A DNA stretch of 64,000 nt from assembly GCF_030410135.1 (NCBI RefSeq), contig NZ_JAUGQQ010000002.1:124001-188000 (forward strand), written 5' to 3'. The notes beneath the pieces are model-generated. The model was not told where the DNA came from, did not search any database, and saw nothing but the letters and a program-made list of their open reading frames with translations. Each line of letters begins with the position of its first letter. Within the stretch, counting starts at the first letter, position 1. The translations under genes were made by a program, and so were the position numbers. Below, in pieces: positions 29,537 to 37,359 of the stretch. This stretch comes from Aequorivita aurantiaca (GTDB lineage: Bacteria > Bacteroidota > Bacteroidia > Flavobacteriales > Flavobacteriaceae).

Positions 29537-30145
29537 TTAATCGAATATAGATTTATCAATCTTCCCTTCAAGAATTTGTCGGAAATCCTGACCTAGTTTT
29601 CTGTAGATTTTTATAACATTGATTTCATCAATATCCAATTTTTTCAAGCGCTCATTTTTCACAAGCACGACATCGCCTTCCATTGGATTTGGCGCGCTAG
29701 GGATGAAAACAACATTAATGTCCATATCTACTCGATCCATTAAAAAACCCACTTGCCAAACTTCTTCAATGTTCACCAAAACCACTTCTTTTAAGTTTTT
29801 AGATTCGAACCCTGCGGCCCTTTCAGTCATTCCTTTTACTAGGGTATAGCCTGGAATATTGGAAAAGATATTCGTCTCAATCCAATCCTTTACAGGACTT
29901 GATTTTTTTCTTCTTGCCACCAATCCGGCAATAAAGCATACTAATAGCAAAATGAGCACGGCTATAATTCTGGCCATAGTTTCTTCACCGAAAAACGAAA
30001 TATCTATTTTATCAGCAATGGGAGCGGTAATACGCCGAAAAATTTCGATTATTTTCAACAGTAAAAAAATGAACAATGCCAACGGGAATATGAAAAAGAG
30101 CCCGCCAATTAAAGTAGTCTTTACAAACAGTAGTATTCTTTTCAT
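29537..30145 (-). CDS. DUF502 domain-containing inner-membrane protein
   Basis: From ATG at 30143-30145 the product has 202 residues. Two transmembrane segments (about 5-30 and 55-80) are followed by a cytoplasmic beta-rich domain, matching DUF502. The FVKTTLIGGLFFIFPLALF start, the IPGYTLVKGMTERAAGFE stretch and the FIPSAPNPMEGDVVLVKNE region are diagnostic. The function is unestablished. A TTG reading six codons longer exists but is less likely. It lies 23 bases after a probable outer-membrane transporter gene, so they may be co-transcribed. Confidence 0.88.
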   Translation of the reverse strand: MKRILLFVKTTLIGGLFFIFPLALFIFLLLKIIEIFRRITAPIADKIDISFFGEETMARIIAVLILLLVCFIAGLVARRKKSSPVKDWIETNIFSNIPGYTLVKGMTERAAGFESKNLKEVVLVNIEEVWQVGFLMDRVDMDINVVFIPSAPNPMEGDVVLVKNERLKKLDIDEINVIKIYRKLGQDFRQILEGKIDKSIFD

Positions 30146-30168
30146 AAAACCTTTCGTTTTCAATTATT

Positions 30169-31086
30169 TTAAAATATTGTTGACCAAACAGCACTAATAC
30201 TGTTTGTGTCTGCCCCAATATTTGTCAGCGTTTGGGACCGAACGTAAACTACTTTAAGGGATTGCATTTTCATTATGGGCATTGCAAAGGAAACGCCGGC
30301 CAAAATATTTTCCTGATCGTCATTATGGGGAATATTGTTCACAATGGATTGCCCCGCCAAACCTGTTCCCAAGCTCAATGAGGCCCACATTGTCGGTTTA
30401 AACTTCCGTACCAAATGTGTTTGCAATGCAAAAACTGGATCTTGCTCGCGCTTTTTGCCGTTGAAAAATTCATTATTGTCCGTAAAAAAAAATACTGATC
30501 CCGTTAATTCATACGACCATTTATTCCAAGTGTGCACAAAACCAATTTGTGGCCGGAACACAAAGCGGTTCTGGCCTAAATTTAGAAGTTTATCATCATA
30601 ATATTGCCCCAGCGGAAAAGTAATGGACAGAGATGCGCCAACAACAGTATGTGTTGGATGCACCAATAAATATTCCTGTAGTTCTTTTGCCTCCATTGCC
30701 GGCGGGCCAAGGAAGTTGAGGGACAGCCGCAATCTAGGATCTGCAAAGCCGTTTCGGGACACTTCCGCGGTAAGACCATCCAACAATCCCTTCCAATGGG
30801 CAAAGGCATATGGCAGCAATACATCAACCCGTGCCAATTTATGGCCAAGTTTGAAAGGTCGAACATATTGAATTGCGAATGTATTTACGGCAACAGTAGC
30901 ATCTTCAATGTGAATTACCGGATCAAAGGCAATTTTGCCTTCAGTATAAACATAACCTATGCCTATGACATTGGTTTTTAAGGGTAAAGGGGTCCAACGT
31001 CTCGGTTCCACATCCTGTGCATAACCCTTAGGGTTACAACCAAGATGTAAGCAAAAGAGCAGAATTATGAAATGCGAAGGCGCCAT
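30169..31086 (-). CDS. Outer-membrane transporter, SphA/MetA-pathway-of-phenol-degradation type
   Basis: The 305-residue protein has a signal peptide (cleavage near Ala24) and an amphipathic beta-strand pattern throughout, ending in a C-terminal aromatic residue (Phe) typical of outer-membrane barrels. Segments such as RPFKLGHKLARVDVLLPYAFAHWKG, interrupted by normal loops, and the LSITFPLGQYYDDKLLNLG motif with FRPQIGFVHTW match the family named for phenol degradation (SphA-like). The actual substrate is unknown and the name should not be read as evidence for aromatic catabolism. It belongs to the minus-strand block of envelope genes. Confidence 0.82.
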   Translation of the reverse strand: MAPSHFIILLFCLHLGCNPKGYAQDVEPRRWTPLPLKTNVIGIGYVYTEGKIAFDPVIHIEDATVAVNTFAIQYVRPFKLGHKLARVDVLLPYAFAHWKGLLDGLTAEVSRNGFADPRLRLSLNFLGPPAMEAKELQEYLLVHPTHTVVGASLSITFPLGQYYDDKLLNLGQNRFVFRPQIGFVHTWNKWSYELTGSVFFFTDNNEFFNGKKREQDPVFALQTHLVRKFKPTMWASLSLGTGLAGQSIVNNIPHNDDQENILAGVSFAMPIMKMQSLKVVYVRSQTLTNIGADTNSISAVWSTIF

Positions 31087-31129
31087 GTTTTTTGCAAACC
31101 AAATATTTATTTGAAATATTTTATATTCA

Positions 31130-31810
31130 TTATTTGTCGGTTTCTAATGCCTTGATCATTGTGTCAATGTATTGTTTGGCACTTTTATGCGCATCATTCG
31201 GATCATCCAAACGTGTGGTTACAACCGCCACCAATTGGTTTTCTTCAGTCTCATCAAGAATGTATGCAACAGTCTCCAAAACATAAGTTGTTTCCTCTGT
31301 GGTTTCTGAAGGAATATAGCCGCCGAAGGAACTGTAGTAACCTCCGTAAGCATAAGGGTAGCTATAATAATTATAGAAACTGCCGTAATATCCCGGATAA
31401 TATGCCGAATATAATCCGCCTGTATAAAACCCATCCGTGGTGGTCCTCACGGTTTGCTGCTTATCCTTTACCACTGTTAAAAGTACGGCGTTGAGTCCTT
31501 CAGTTTTCATGAGGGTTTTTAACAAAGTGAGCCGTTCCTCTGTCATTTCCCGGTGGGGGTGGATATGTGGAGCTTTGTTGTAGCTTTCCGTAGCTTTAAT
31601 GCCTCGTGCCCTTAAGGCATCTGCCATTGCACTCTCAAAAGCGAAACGTGCGTCATTATTTGAAGTTCGCGCAATAACCAACACGTTTTTTTTCTTAAAA
31701 AGATCAACTACTGACGGTTCGGCTTTCCATGAATCCAATATTTTGGAACTGGAACAACTTTGAAGGGATATAAGAATAAGAGTTAAAATGAGAATACAAT
31801 AGTTTTTCAT
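31130..31810 (-). CDS. Lipoprotein of an unnamed family, copy 1 of 3
   Basis: The 226-residue product has a lipoprotein signal with lipobox LQSC (Cys19). The mature part opens with a VLVIARTSNNDARFAFE motif. It continues with GIKATESYNKAP, a Tyr/Gly-rich low-complexity stretch (about 135-168), and a C-terminal ETVAYILDETEENQLVAVVTT strand pair. Two paralogues with the same order of motifs lie at 33080-33751 and 34672-35310. I do not recognise a named domain; the fold looks alpha/beta. It sits 41 bases downstream of an Omp85-type barrel gene, so an outer-membrane lipoprotein role near that barrel is plausible but not shown. Confidence 0.82.
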   Translation of the reverse strand: MKNYCILILTLILISLQSCSSSKILDSWKAEPSVVDLFKKKNVLVIARTSNNDARFAFESAMADALRARGIKATESYNKAPHIHPHREMTEERLTLLKTLMKTEGLNAVLLTVVKDKQQTVRTTTDGFYTGGLYSAYYPGYYGSFYNYYSYPYAYGGYYSSFGGYIPSETTEETTYVLETVAYILDETEENQLVAVVTTRLDDPNDAHKSAKQYIDTMIKALETDK

Positions 31811-31851
31811 AATTAATAATTTAAGTGCTTTATATGTTTATTTAAATAGTT

Positions 31852-32946
31852 TCAAAATGCCTCTTCAATACCGAAATAAATTCCTGTGGTGCCGTCGCGT
31901 CCCACGCCTATGTCCATTCTTAAATTTACATGTTCCTTTTTATTGAAGAGGTATCTAAGGCCACCGCCGAAACTGTATTTCAATTCCTTTAAATTTAGAT
32001 CGGTAATTTCCGAGCTTACATCCCCAATTCCTCCAAAAGCCACAAAACCCCAGCTTTTCCAAAAATACTGACGGTATTCGGTTTGGAGCGAGAAATAATT
32101 ATTGTCCCTGTACCTACCCAGAAAATATCCCCGCATACGCTGATGTCCACCCAAGGCTGGCAATTCATAAAACGGTACGTCGCCGCTAACGTTTTTGAAG
32201 TAAAAATTTGTGGCCAAAACCTGATTTTTGAAAATCTTTTTATAATATCTCACATCTATTTCAAAAGTGGTGTAGGTGTAATCGCTGGGTTCGGTATAAA
32301 CTAATAGTTTTATGAATTGATAGTGGCCAGATGTTGGATAGAACAAGTTATCGCGTCGGTCCCAAACCAAATCGATTCCCGCGCCAAAAATATCGCCACC
32401 TTCATAGCCAATAACGGTTTCATCAATTAAGAATTGATTTTCCTCCACGTCAACTATGGTGGTATGTTTATAATCCAAAACGAATCCAAAACGGTCAGAA
32501 AAAAATAGAAAAGGTGGGATTTGAACTTCCAATTGTATATTAAAATCTTCCCGCAAAAAATCTTCTGTTCCCGTTTCAATAGTTTCATTGCCGATGCCCC
32601 AGAATTTATCTTGGGAGAAGCTGAAAGACACCGGCATTTGCACCACTAGATTATTGGAATTGAAGTAAATACTCGGATTCACGGAAAATTTGTACTGCTT
32701 ATTTGAAGTATAAAAAGCACCAAAGCCGATTTTGGAAGGTCTTAAATTTTTTGAATCATTCTTTGTATAAAACAATATTATGCCGCCGGCACCCACCGCA
32801 GCTTGTGTTTCGGGAGAATAAAAAGCATAAGGATACCCATTGAAGGTGAATTTTTTTACTTTCACAGAATCTTTGCTGCGCACCACCATGGAGTCAATAA
32901 TTTGTTTCCCATCTTGGGAAAAACCGAATATGGGTAGCGCAATCAA
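31852..32946 (-). CDS. BamA/TamA-family (Omp85-type) outer-membrane barrel without POTRA domains
   Basis: The 364-residue frame holds little more than a 16-strand-type Omp85 barrel. The family motif is LGGHQRMRGYFLGRYRD, whose RGY corresponds to the conserved (V)RG(F/Y) of loop 6, and the C-terminus is aromatic (EEAF). There is no room for POTRA repeats. The conventional start is TTG at 32944-32946, but the reading frame stays open upstream to an ATT at 32968-32970. Starting there gives a perfect signal peptide (IKKSLLILLIALPIFGFSQ), while the TTG start removes its basic n-region. True initiation at ATT, or an ATG-to-ATT change, is possible. A paralogue lies at 50544-51683. Confidence 0.85.
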   Translation of the reverse strand: MIALPIFGFSQDGKQIIDSMVVRSKDSVKVKKFTFNGYPYAFYSPETQAAVGAGGIILFYTKNDSKNLRPSKIGFGAFYTSNKQYKFSVNPSIYFNSNNLVVQMPVSFSFSQDKFWGIGNETIETGTEDFLREDFNIQLEVQIPPFLFFSDRFGFVLDYKHTTIVDVEENQFLIDETVIGYEGGDIFGAGIDLVWDRRDNLFYPTSGHYQFIKLLVYTEPSDYTYTTFEIDVRYYKKIFKNQVLATNFYFKNVSGDVPFYELPALGGHQRMRGYFLGRYRDNNYFSLQTEYRQYFWKSWGFVAFGGIGDVSSEITDLNLKELKYSFGGGLRYLFNKKEHVNLRMDIGVGRDGTTGIYFGIEEAF

Positions 32947-33079
32947 TAATATGAGCAGTGATTTTTTAATGTTGAATTATTTCATATTAATTGTAGAATC
33001 TGATGTGGAAGGCACTCTGGCTTAATTATCGTTCGGAAATATTAGTTTCCTTGATTTTAAAATTTAGAAAGTATATGTT

Positions 33080-33751
33080 TCAATTGTCATCAAAACTTTT
33101 TGTAATCGCCTTTACGTATTGTTCTGCAGCTTCCGATGCTTTTTGAGGCTCCTCAATTTTTGAGGTCACAACTGCAATTAATTGTTTTTCACCGGTATTC
33201 TCTAAATTGTAAATTAAAGTTTCCAAAACATAGTTATGGGCCGTGGAAGTAGTATAGGTTTCGGGCACATAATTTCCCGTGGAAACGTAGGACATCGGAT
33301 TGTGATAATAATCTGTGAACCCGCCATAATACACCGGGTAATATTCACTATAGTTCTCCCCGGCATAATATCCTCCATCTTTAGTAGTTTTGGTTAGATC
33401 CTCTACTTTCTTAACTACGGTTAGCACTACTCCATTAAACCCTTCACTCTCCAATATAGCTATAATTTCGCCCCTACTTTCCTCTGTAACTTTCTGGTCT
33501 GGGTTTAAATCTGGAAATTTTGTAAAACTCGCAGTGGCTTTCAAGCCTTTTTCCGTCATCTGTTTTACGATTTCATTCTCAAAAGCAATTCGGGCTTGTT
33601 TGTTTGCTGTCCTTGCAATGACAATAAAATTATTTTCCTTGGCTTGCTCTATATTTTCTGTCTTCCATGAGCTCAGCACTTTTACACTTGAACAACCGAT
33701 TATAAAAAGCGGTAGAGCAACGGCGATGATTATACTGGTTATTTTTTTCAT
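33080..33751 (-). CDS. Lipoprotein of an unnamed family, copy 2 of 3
   Basis: The 223-residue product has lipobox IIGC (Cys20). The mature chain starts SSVKVLSSWKTEN, then FIVIARTANKQARIAFE, GLKATASFTKFPDL and GFNGVVLTVVKKVEDL. A tyrosine-rich middle follows (about 125-165), and the end is ETLIYNLENTGEKQLIAVVTS. All of these align in order with the copy at 31130-31810, and more distantly with the copy at 34672-35310. No named domain is recognised. Neighbours on both sides are outer-membrane barrels, suggesting an envelope role. Confidence 0.82.
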   Translation of the reverse strand: MKKITSIIIAVALPLFIIGCSSVKVLSSWKTENIEQAKENNFIVIARTANKQARIAFENEIVKQMTEKGLKATASFTKFPDLNPDQKVTEESRGEIIAILESEGFNGVVLTVVKKVEDLTKTTKDGGYYAGENYSEYYPVYYGGFTDYYHNPMSYVSTGNYVPETYTTSTAHNYVLETLIYNLENTGEKQLIAVVTSKIEEPQKASEAAEQYVKAITKSFDDN

Positions 33752-33853
33752 TATAAATTAAATTTTGAATAATTCGAAGGATGAAATAGATATTACTTCA
33801 AAACATTTTTTGTACTCAAGCTTGAAAAAAGCAATCTTTTGATTTGCGTAATT

Positions 33854-34579
33854 TTAGAAGGAATACCCAACAGAAATGCCATAACGAAGACTCAGCAAGT
33901 TAAAATTGGATTTTCTTTCCGAAGCACTGAACCTAAAATTACCATCCAACAATTCAAAAATGTGGTAATTCTCAAGCGCTTGATTTAAATCCTCGTAAAA
34001 CTCATCAGGCAAATCCTTTGTGTTTTTTATGGAAAAATTATAAAATCCTGTGCCAGGGCCAGCAATCAAAAAATCTACGGTCCATCTTTTAGATACGGGC
34101 AGTTTATATCCTACCAATAAGCCAATTGAGGTCACTTTTATATCGGCTTGAAATGCTATTTCATATTCTTCAAAGGAATTTGTGAAATACCTCCCGTTTA
34201 AGTCCGATTTATAATCGGAATATTTAAGGTATGCGCCAAAATAAAACCCGCGCATGGAGGCCTGTCCGGAATTATTTAAATAATATCGCACCTCGGGTAC
34301 AAGTTTGTAGCCCGAATAGGTTATACCGTTTGTTTTTATTTTATCGGTATCCAGTCCGGCTAAATTTATGATGCCATTTTCCCCTTTAAATCCAATTCCC
34401 AAATTGGCGGTAAAATGCTTGCTGAGCATTCGTTCGTATTTCAGTTGGAATGCGCCATCGAGTAAATCTGATATTACTAGATCAATTTCGTTTTTAGCCT
34501 TCAGGTCCTCTTCTGGATTTTGGGCATTTAAACTGTATAACGTTAGTAGAAAAATGACGGAAAGGAATAGCTTTTTCAT
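33854..34579 (-). CDS. Predicted outer-membrane beta-barrel protein
   Basis: The 241-residue protein has a signal peptide (cleavage after Ala19). Its amphipathic strand pattern is typical of small barrels: FQLKYERMLSKHFTANLGIGF, YKLVPEVRYYLN, GFYFGAYLKYSDYK and LRYGISVGYSF. The C-terminal Phe suits BAM-dependent insertion. It resembles DUF3575-type barrels of Bacteroidota, but I cannot confirm membership. It is preceded by a 92-base gap with a small palindrome ATTAGT-ATA-ACTAAT at 34598-34612, about 20 bases upstream of its start, which could be an operator. Confidence 0.78.
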   Translation of the reverse strand: MKKLFLSVIFLLTLYSLNAQNPEEDLKAKNEIDLVISDLLDGAFQLKYERMLSKHFTANLGIGFKGENGIINLAGLDTDKIKTNGITYSGYKLVPEVRYYLNNSGQASMRGFYFGAYLKYSDYKSDLNGRYFTNSFEEYEIAFQADIKVTSIGLLVGYKLPVSKRWTVDFLIAGPGTGFYNFSIKNTKDLPDEFYEDLNQALENYHIFELLDGNFRFSASERKSNFNLLSLRYGISVGYSF

Positions 34580-34671
34580 GTTGAAATTTTTAGTTTAATT
34601 AGTATAACTAATGTAGATAAATTAACCCAATTCAAGCTAATGGCGGAATATTTAATTACCTAATAATCAAA

Positions 34672-35310
34672 TTACTGTGCAATGTTTTCTAATAATAATT
34701 GATCCACCAATTCCTTTGAATATTTTTCGATGGAACCCGTTAACGAGCTCGGATCCTTCACTTGAAACCTTCCCACCCACTGTAAGTTATCTTTATCCGA
34801 TTCGGTGATGTCATAAAGACAACTTTCCAAAGTGTATTCCGTGCCAATTTGCACTTGATCTGGCTCCCAATAGTTCACTGGATAGGCGCCATAATAGCGA
34901 CCAAATCTTCCGTACCGCATTGGTACATAGGCGGTAGAAGTTCCACCGGAAACCACATCAGAATATTGATCCTTACTTAGCAAGTTTGTAATAATTACCC
35001 CTGTATATCCATCGGCTACCAACTTGGCCCTTAATTCTTCAACATCCTTTTCGTTTAATTGCTTTGAGAAACTATTCGTTTGAATGACTGCCATAGATGA
35101 GAACGCCTTTATACCCTGAGCCGCAAAATCTTGGACCATTTGATTTTCAAATTGTAAACGGGTAGTTTTGTCTTTGGAATTAGCAAAAATCAAAATCTTA
35201 TCGTACTTCTTTTTAACCTTGCTAACATTTGTGGAACTCTGCAAATAGGGAGTTGCACAGCTAATTATTAGAAAGGAAAGAAAACCGAATATGAGGATAA
35301 TCTTTTTCAT
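34672..35310 (-). CDS. Lipoprotein of an unnamed family, copy 3 of 3
   Basis: The 212-residue product has lipobox IISC (Cys18). The same motif order as in the other two copies is visible but more diverged: ILIFANSKDKTTRLQFE, GIKAFSSMAVIQ, GYTGVIITNLLSKDQ, a shorter Tyr/Arg-rich middle (about 127-147), and TLESCLYDITESDKDNLQWVGR. It starts six bases after the stop of the preceding gene and is therefore the last member of a three-gene transcript with the Gly-zipper protein and the 257-residue exported protein. Confidence 0.8.
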   Translation of the reverse strand: MKKIILIFGFLSFLIISCATPYLQSSTNVSKVKKKYDKILIFANSKDKTTRLQFENQMVQDFAAQGIKAFSSMAVIQTNSFSKQLNEKDVEELRAKLVADGYTGVIITNLLSKDQYSDVVSGGTSTAYVPMRYGRFGRYYGAYPVNYWEPDQVQIGTEYTLESCLYDITESDKDNLQWVGRFQVKDPSSLTGSIEKYSKELVDQLLLENIAQ

Positions 35311-35316
35311 TTTTTT

Positions 35317-36090
35317 TTACTTTTTTTGGGTTTCGGGATTATATGAATATTGAGGCAGATACCAACCTTCGAGGGTTTGGGCATTGCTGACAAGTTCCAT
35401 CATTGCCACCCATAAAACAGCACCTTCCTCCCCTAACAGAGCTATGCTTTCCTGAAGTTCTTTTTGATAATCTAATGGCGTTTTGGACCATGTAGTGAAC
35501 ATAATAACGGGCTGGTCAAGACCAATTACGCCTTTAAATACTCGAAAGCCACTTTTAACTCCCTTAGTTTGGTATAAGTTTTTATAGGCTAGAAGTATTT
35601 GATCTGCTTCCTTTTCTGTTCCCGGTTCAAAATATAAATAATTCCACCTTCGGTAAGGGGCATCTTCAAGCCATACCTTTCCATCTGGAACGTAAGACAT
35701 TTCAGACTCATATTTTACTACATAATAGCTGTAGCTTTCTATGGTTTCATTTAGGTCACTCCAAATCAAGTCAAACTCGGCAGACCTTTCCTTTCCTTTT
35801 ATGAAGGATTCTAATCCGCCATCCATATCGTTCATATTCTTGAGCGGGGTTACGTGCGAGTAATTAAAATTATCTTGCAACTGAGTCATGTAGCTCACGT
35901 GTTTTACATTATTTTCTGTTAGAAACTGCTTTAAATCAGACAGAGTCGCTTCGTAATATTTTGTCATGGATGGTTTGACTATGTCCTCTCTAACCATTAT
36001 ATATTTCCAGTCCTTATCAGAAATCTGTGCAAATGCCCCTTCAAAGCAGGAAATGAAGAGCAATAATAATATTGTAGTTATTTTTTTCAT
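35317..36090 (-). CDS. Exported protein of unknown function
   Basis: The 257-residue protein has a signal peptide (basic start, hydrophobic core, cleavage near Ala21-Gln22). The rest is soluble and rich in aromatic residues. Two similar halves may be present, each with a strand leading to a long helix (about 23-110 and 128-235), suggestive of a duplicated dimeric alpha/beta barrel (NIPSNAP/ABM-like). That is a guess from pattern only. It lies 20 bases after the Gly-zipper gene and 6 bases before the lipoprotein gene, so it is in an operon with both. Confidence 0.72.
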   Translation of the reverse strand: MKKITTILLLLFISCFEGAFAQISDKDWKYIMVREDIVKPSMTKYYEATLSDLKQFLTENNVKHVSYMTQLQDNFNYSHVTPLKNMNDMDGGLESFIKGKERSAEFDLIWSDLNETIESYSYYVVKYESEMSYVPDGKVWLEDAPYRRWNYLYFEPGTEKEADQILLAYKNLYQTKGVKSGFRVFKGVIGLDQPVIMFTTWSKTPLDYQKELQESIALLGEEGAVLWVAMMELVSNAQTLEGWYLPQYSYNPETQKK

Positions 36091-36110
36091 TTGTTGATAT
36101 TTAAAGGGAT

Positions 36111-36620
36111 TTATTTGACCGTATAATTCTTTGCTTCCAGGCAGGCTGAAAAAGCCTTTCTAAATCCATCTTCAAGATTTTTATTGGCCTGCGCGGCTTG
36201 ATTATTAGCTTGATTTTGGGCGGAAGCTTTTTGCATATTCCCTCTTCTTCTTCCCACTACTGCGCCACTTACGGCACCAATGGCTGCACCTTTTCCAGCA
36301 TCGCCGGCAATGGCACCTATGGCAACTCCCACTGCGGCACCTCCAGCAGAACCTACTACCGCTGCGCCATCTGGTCCGGTTGGCACTTGTTGGGCCTTTA
36401 CCACGGTTGGGTTAATGGGATCATAACCAGATTGCTCAACTGCCCAGGTGTAGCAGGCAGACTGATCCTGCGCTTGTTGCTCGGCAGATTGGTTTTTCGT
36501 TGGGAATACATATACGCTCATTTTCTTTGCAACCGCCTCTCCCGCACTTTGCGCGAAAGTGCCGAATGATATACCTATTTGAAACAGTAATAAAATTGAA
36601 GTAAATATTATTTTTTTCAT
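36111..36620 (-). CDS. Glycine-zipper domain exported protein
   Basis: From ATG at 36618-36620 the product has 169 residues with a signal peptide ending near Ala23. Residues 84-124 form a glycine-zipper segment (repeated GxxxG/A pattern: GAAVVGSAGGAAVG, AIGAIAG, GAAIGAVSGAVVG) of the YMGG/OmpA-SlyB-like type that inserts in or packs against membranes. The tail is a Gln/Asn/Ala-rich helix with two Cys residues overall (56 and 160) that could pair. A longer reading adds 22 residues that spoil the signal peptide. It is first of a three-gene transcript running to 34672. Confidence 0.82.
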   Translation of the reverse strand: MKKIIFTSILLLFQIGISFGTFAQSAGEAVAKKMSVYVFPTKNQSAEQQAQDQSACYTWAVEQSGYDPINPTVVKAQQVPTGPDGAAVVGSAGGAAVGVAIGAIAGDAGKGAAIGAVSGAVVGRRRGNMQKASAQNQANNQAAQANKNLEDGFRKAFSACLEAKNYTVK

Positions 36621-36646
36621 CTTTTTACATATTTGATTATAATGAA

Positions 36647-36697
36647 AATGCCCATTAATTGTTTTTAGGTTAATGGAAAATATCAAAAATGGGCATT
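36647..36697 (-). terminator. Inverted repeat between two exported-protein genes
   Basis: AATGCCCATT (36647-36656) and AATGGGCATT (36688-36697) are a perfect 10-bp inverted repeat separated by 31 bases. It lies just after the stop of the 159-residue protein on the minus strand and 27 bases before the next start. It may be an attenuating terminator or an RNA-processing hairpin; the long loop makes termination uncertain. Confidence 0.45.
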
Positions 36698-36715
36698 AGC
36701 ATAGTTTCTATTGGT

Positions 36716-37195
36716 TTAATTTCCGAATTCTCCAATAATGGGTATTCTTTCAAATATAGCCGCCCTGATTTGGGTGAGTATATAACCCTCTAACTGAAAA
36801 AACTGCGCGGCAACTTTTGATCCCGACGCTTTTTTTATTTTTTTATAATATTGGTCAATCAACTTGTCCGTTTCCTTTTGCAGTGATATCATATTGGCTA
36901 TCACTTCATCATATTTGGCATTATCCAGATTGTTGTAATTTTCCACATAATCTGCCATTACGGCTACTCTCCTTTTTCCCAATTCCTTTCGCTTGGTTTC
37001 ATATTCATCATAGAGTGTCCAGAAAGTTTCTCCGGCATCGTTGCCTACAAAATCGGCTACGATCGCCTTTTTTTCCATTCCAAAAACGGATTGGATTAGG
37101 TCTGTTTCTTCCTTGTTGGATTGCGCATTGACGGTTTGATTAAAAAATACCGACATAAAAAGGATGCTTACTACGCTTAAAAATGTTTTTTTCAT
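36716..37195 (-). CDS. Small exported helical protein of unknown function
   Basis: The 159-residue product has a signal peptide (cleavage after Ala24). The mature part is almost entirely helical and rich in charged residues. A central KRRVAVMADYVENYNNLDN and a C-terminal SKVAAQFFQLEGYILTQIR region recall Spy/CpxP-like periplasmic helical proteins, but the LTxxQ signature of that family is not visible. It belongs to the minus-strand envelope block and has a 164-base upstream gap that holds two adjacent palindromes. Confidence 0.75.
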   Translation of the reverse strand: MKKTFLSVVSILFMSVFFNQTVNAQSNKEETDLIQSVFGMEKKAIVADFVGNDAGETFWTLYDEYETKRKELGKRRVAVMADYVENYNNLDNAKYDEVIANMISLQKETDKLIDQYYKKIKKASGSKVAAQFFQLEGYILTQIRAAIFERIPIIGEFGN

Positions 37196-37254
37196 TTGTA
37201 TTGGTTTTTTGATTTGATTATTAATTTATTCTCAGTTTTGAAATGATTTTGACT

Positions 37255-37277
37255 TCCGGCCGGAGCAATAATTATTG
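37255..37277. repeat. Two adjacent perfect palindromes upstream of an exported-protein gene
   Basis: TCCGGCCGGA (37255-37264) is followed directly by CAATAATTATTG (37266-37277). Both are perfect palindromes. A further CCGGAA half-site copy lies nearby at about 37290. They sit about 60-80 bases ahead of the start at 37195 and could be an operator or a folded RNA element between the DUF1254 gene and this gene. Confidence 0.4.
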
Positions 37278-37359
37278 TGGAAAAATCTGCCGGAATTCGT
37301 TTCTTTTCTTATTTACTTCATTTTTTGCATTTTAAATTATTCGTTTTAAAAGACTTGGT

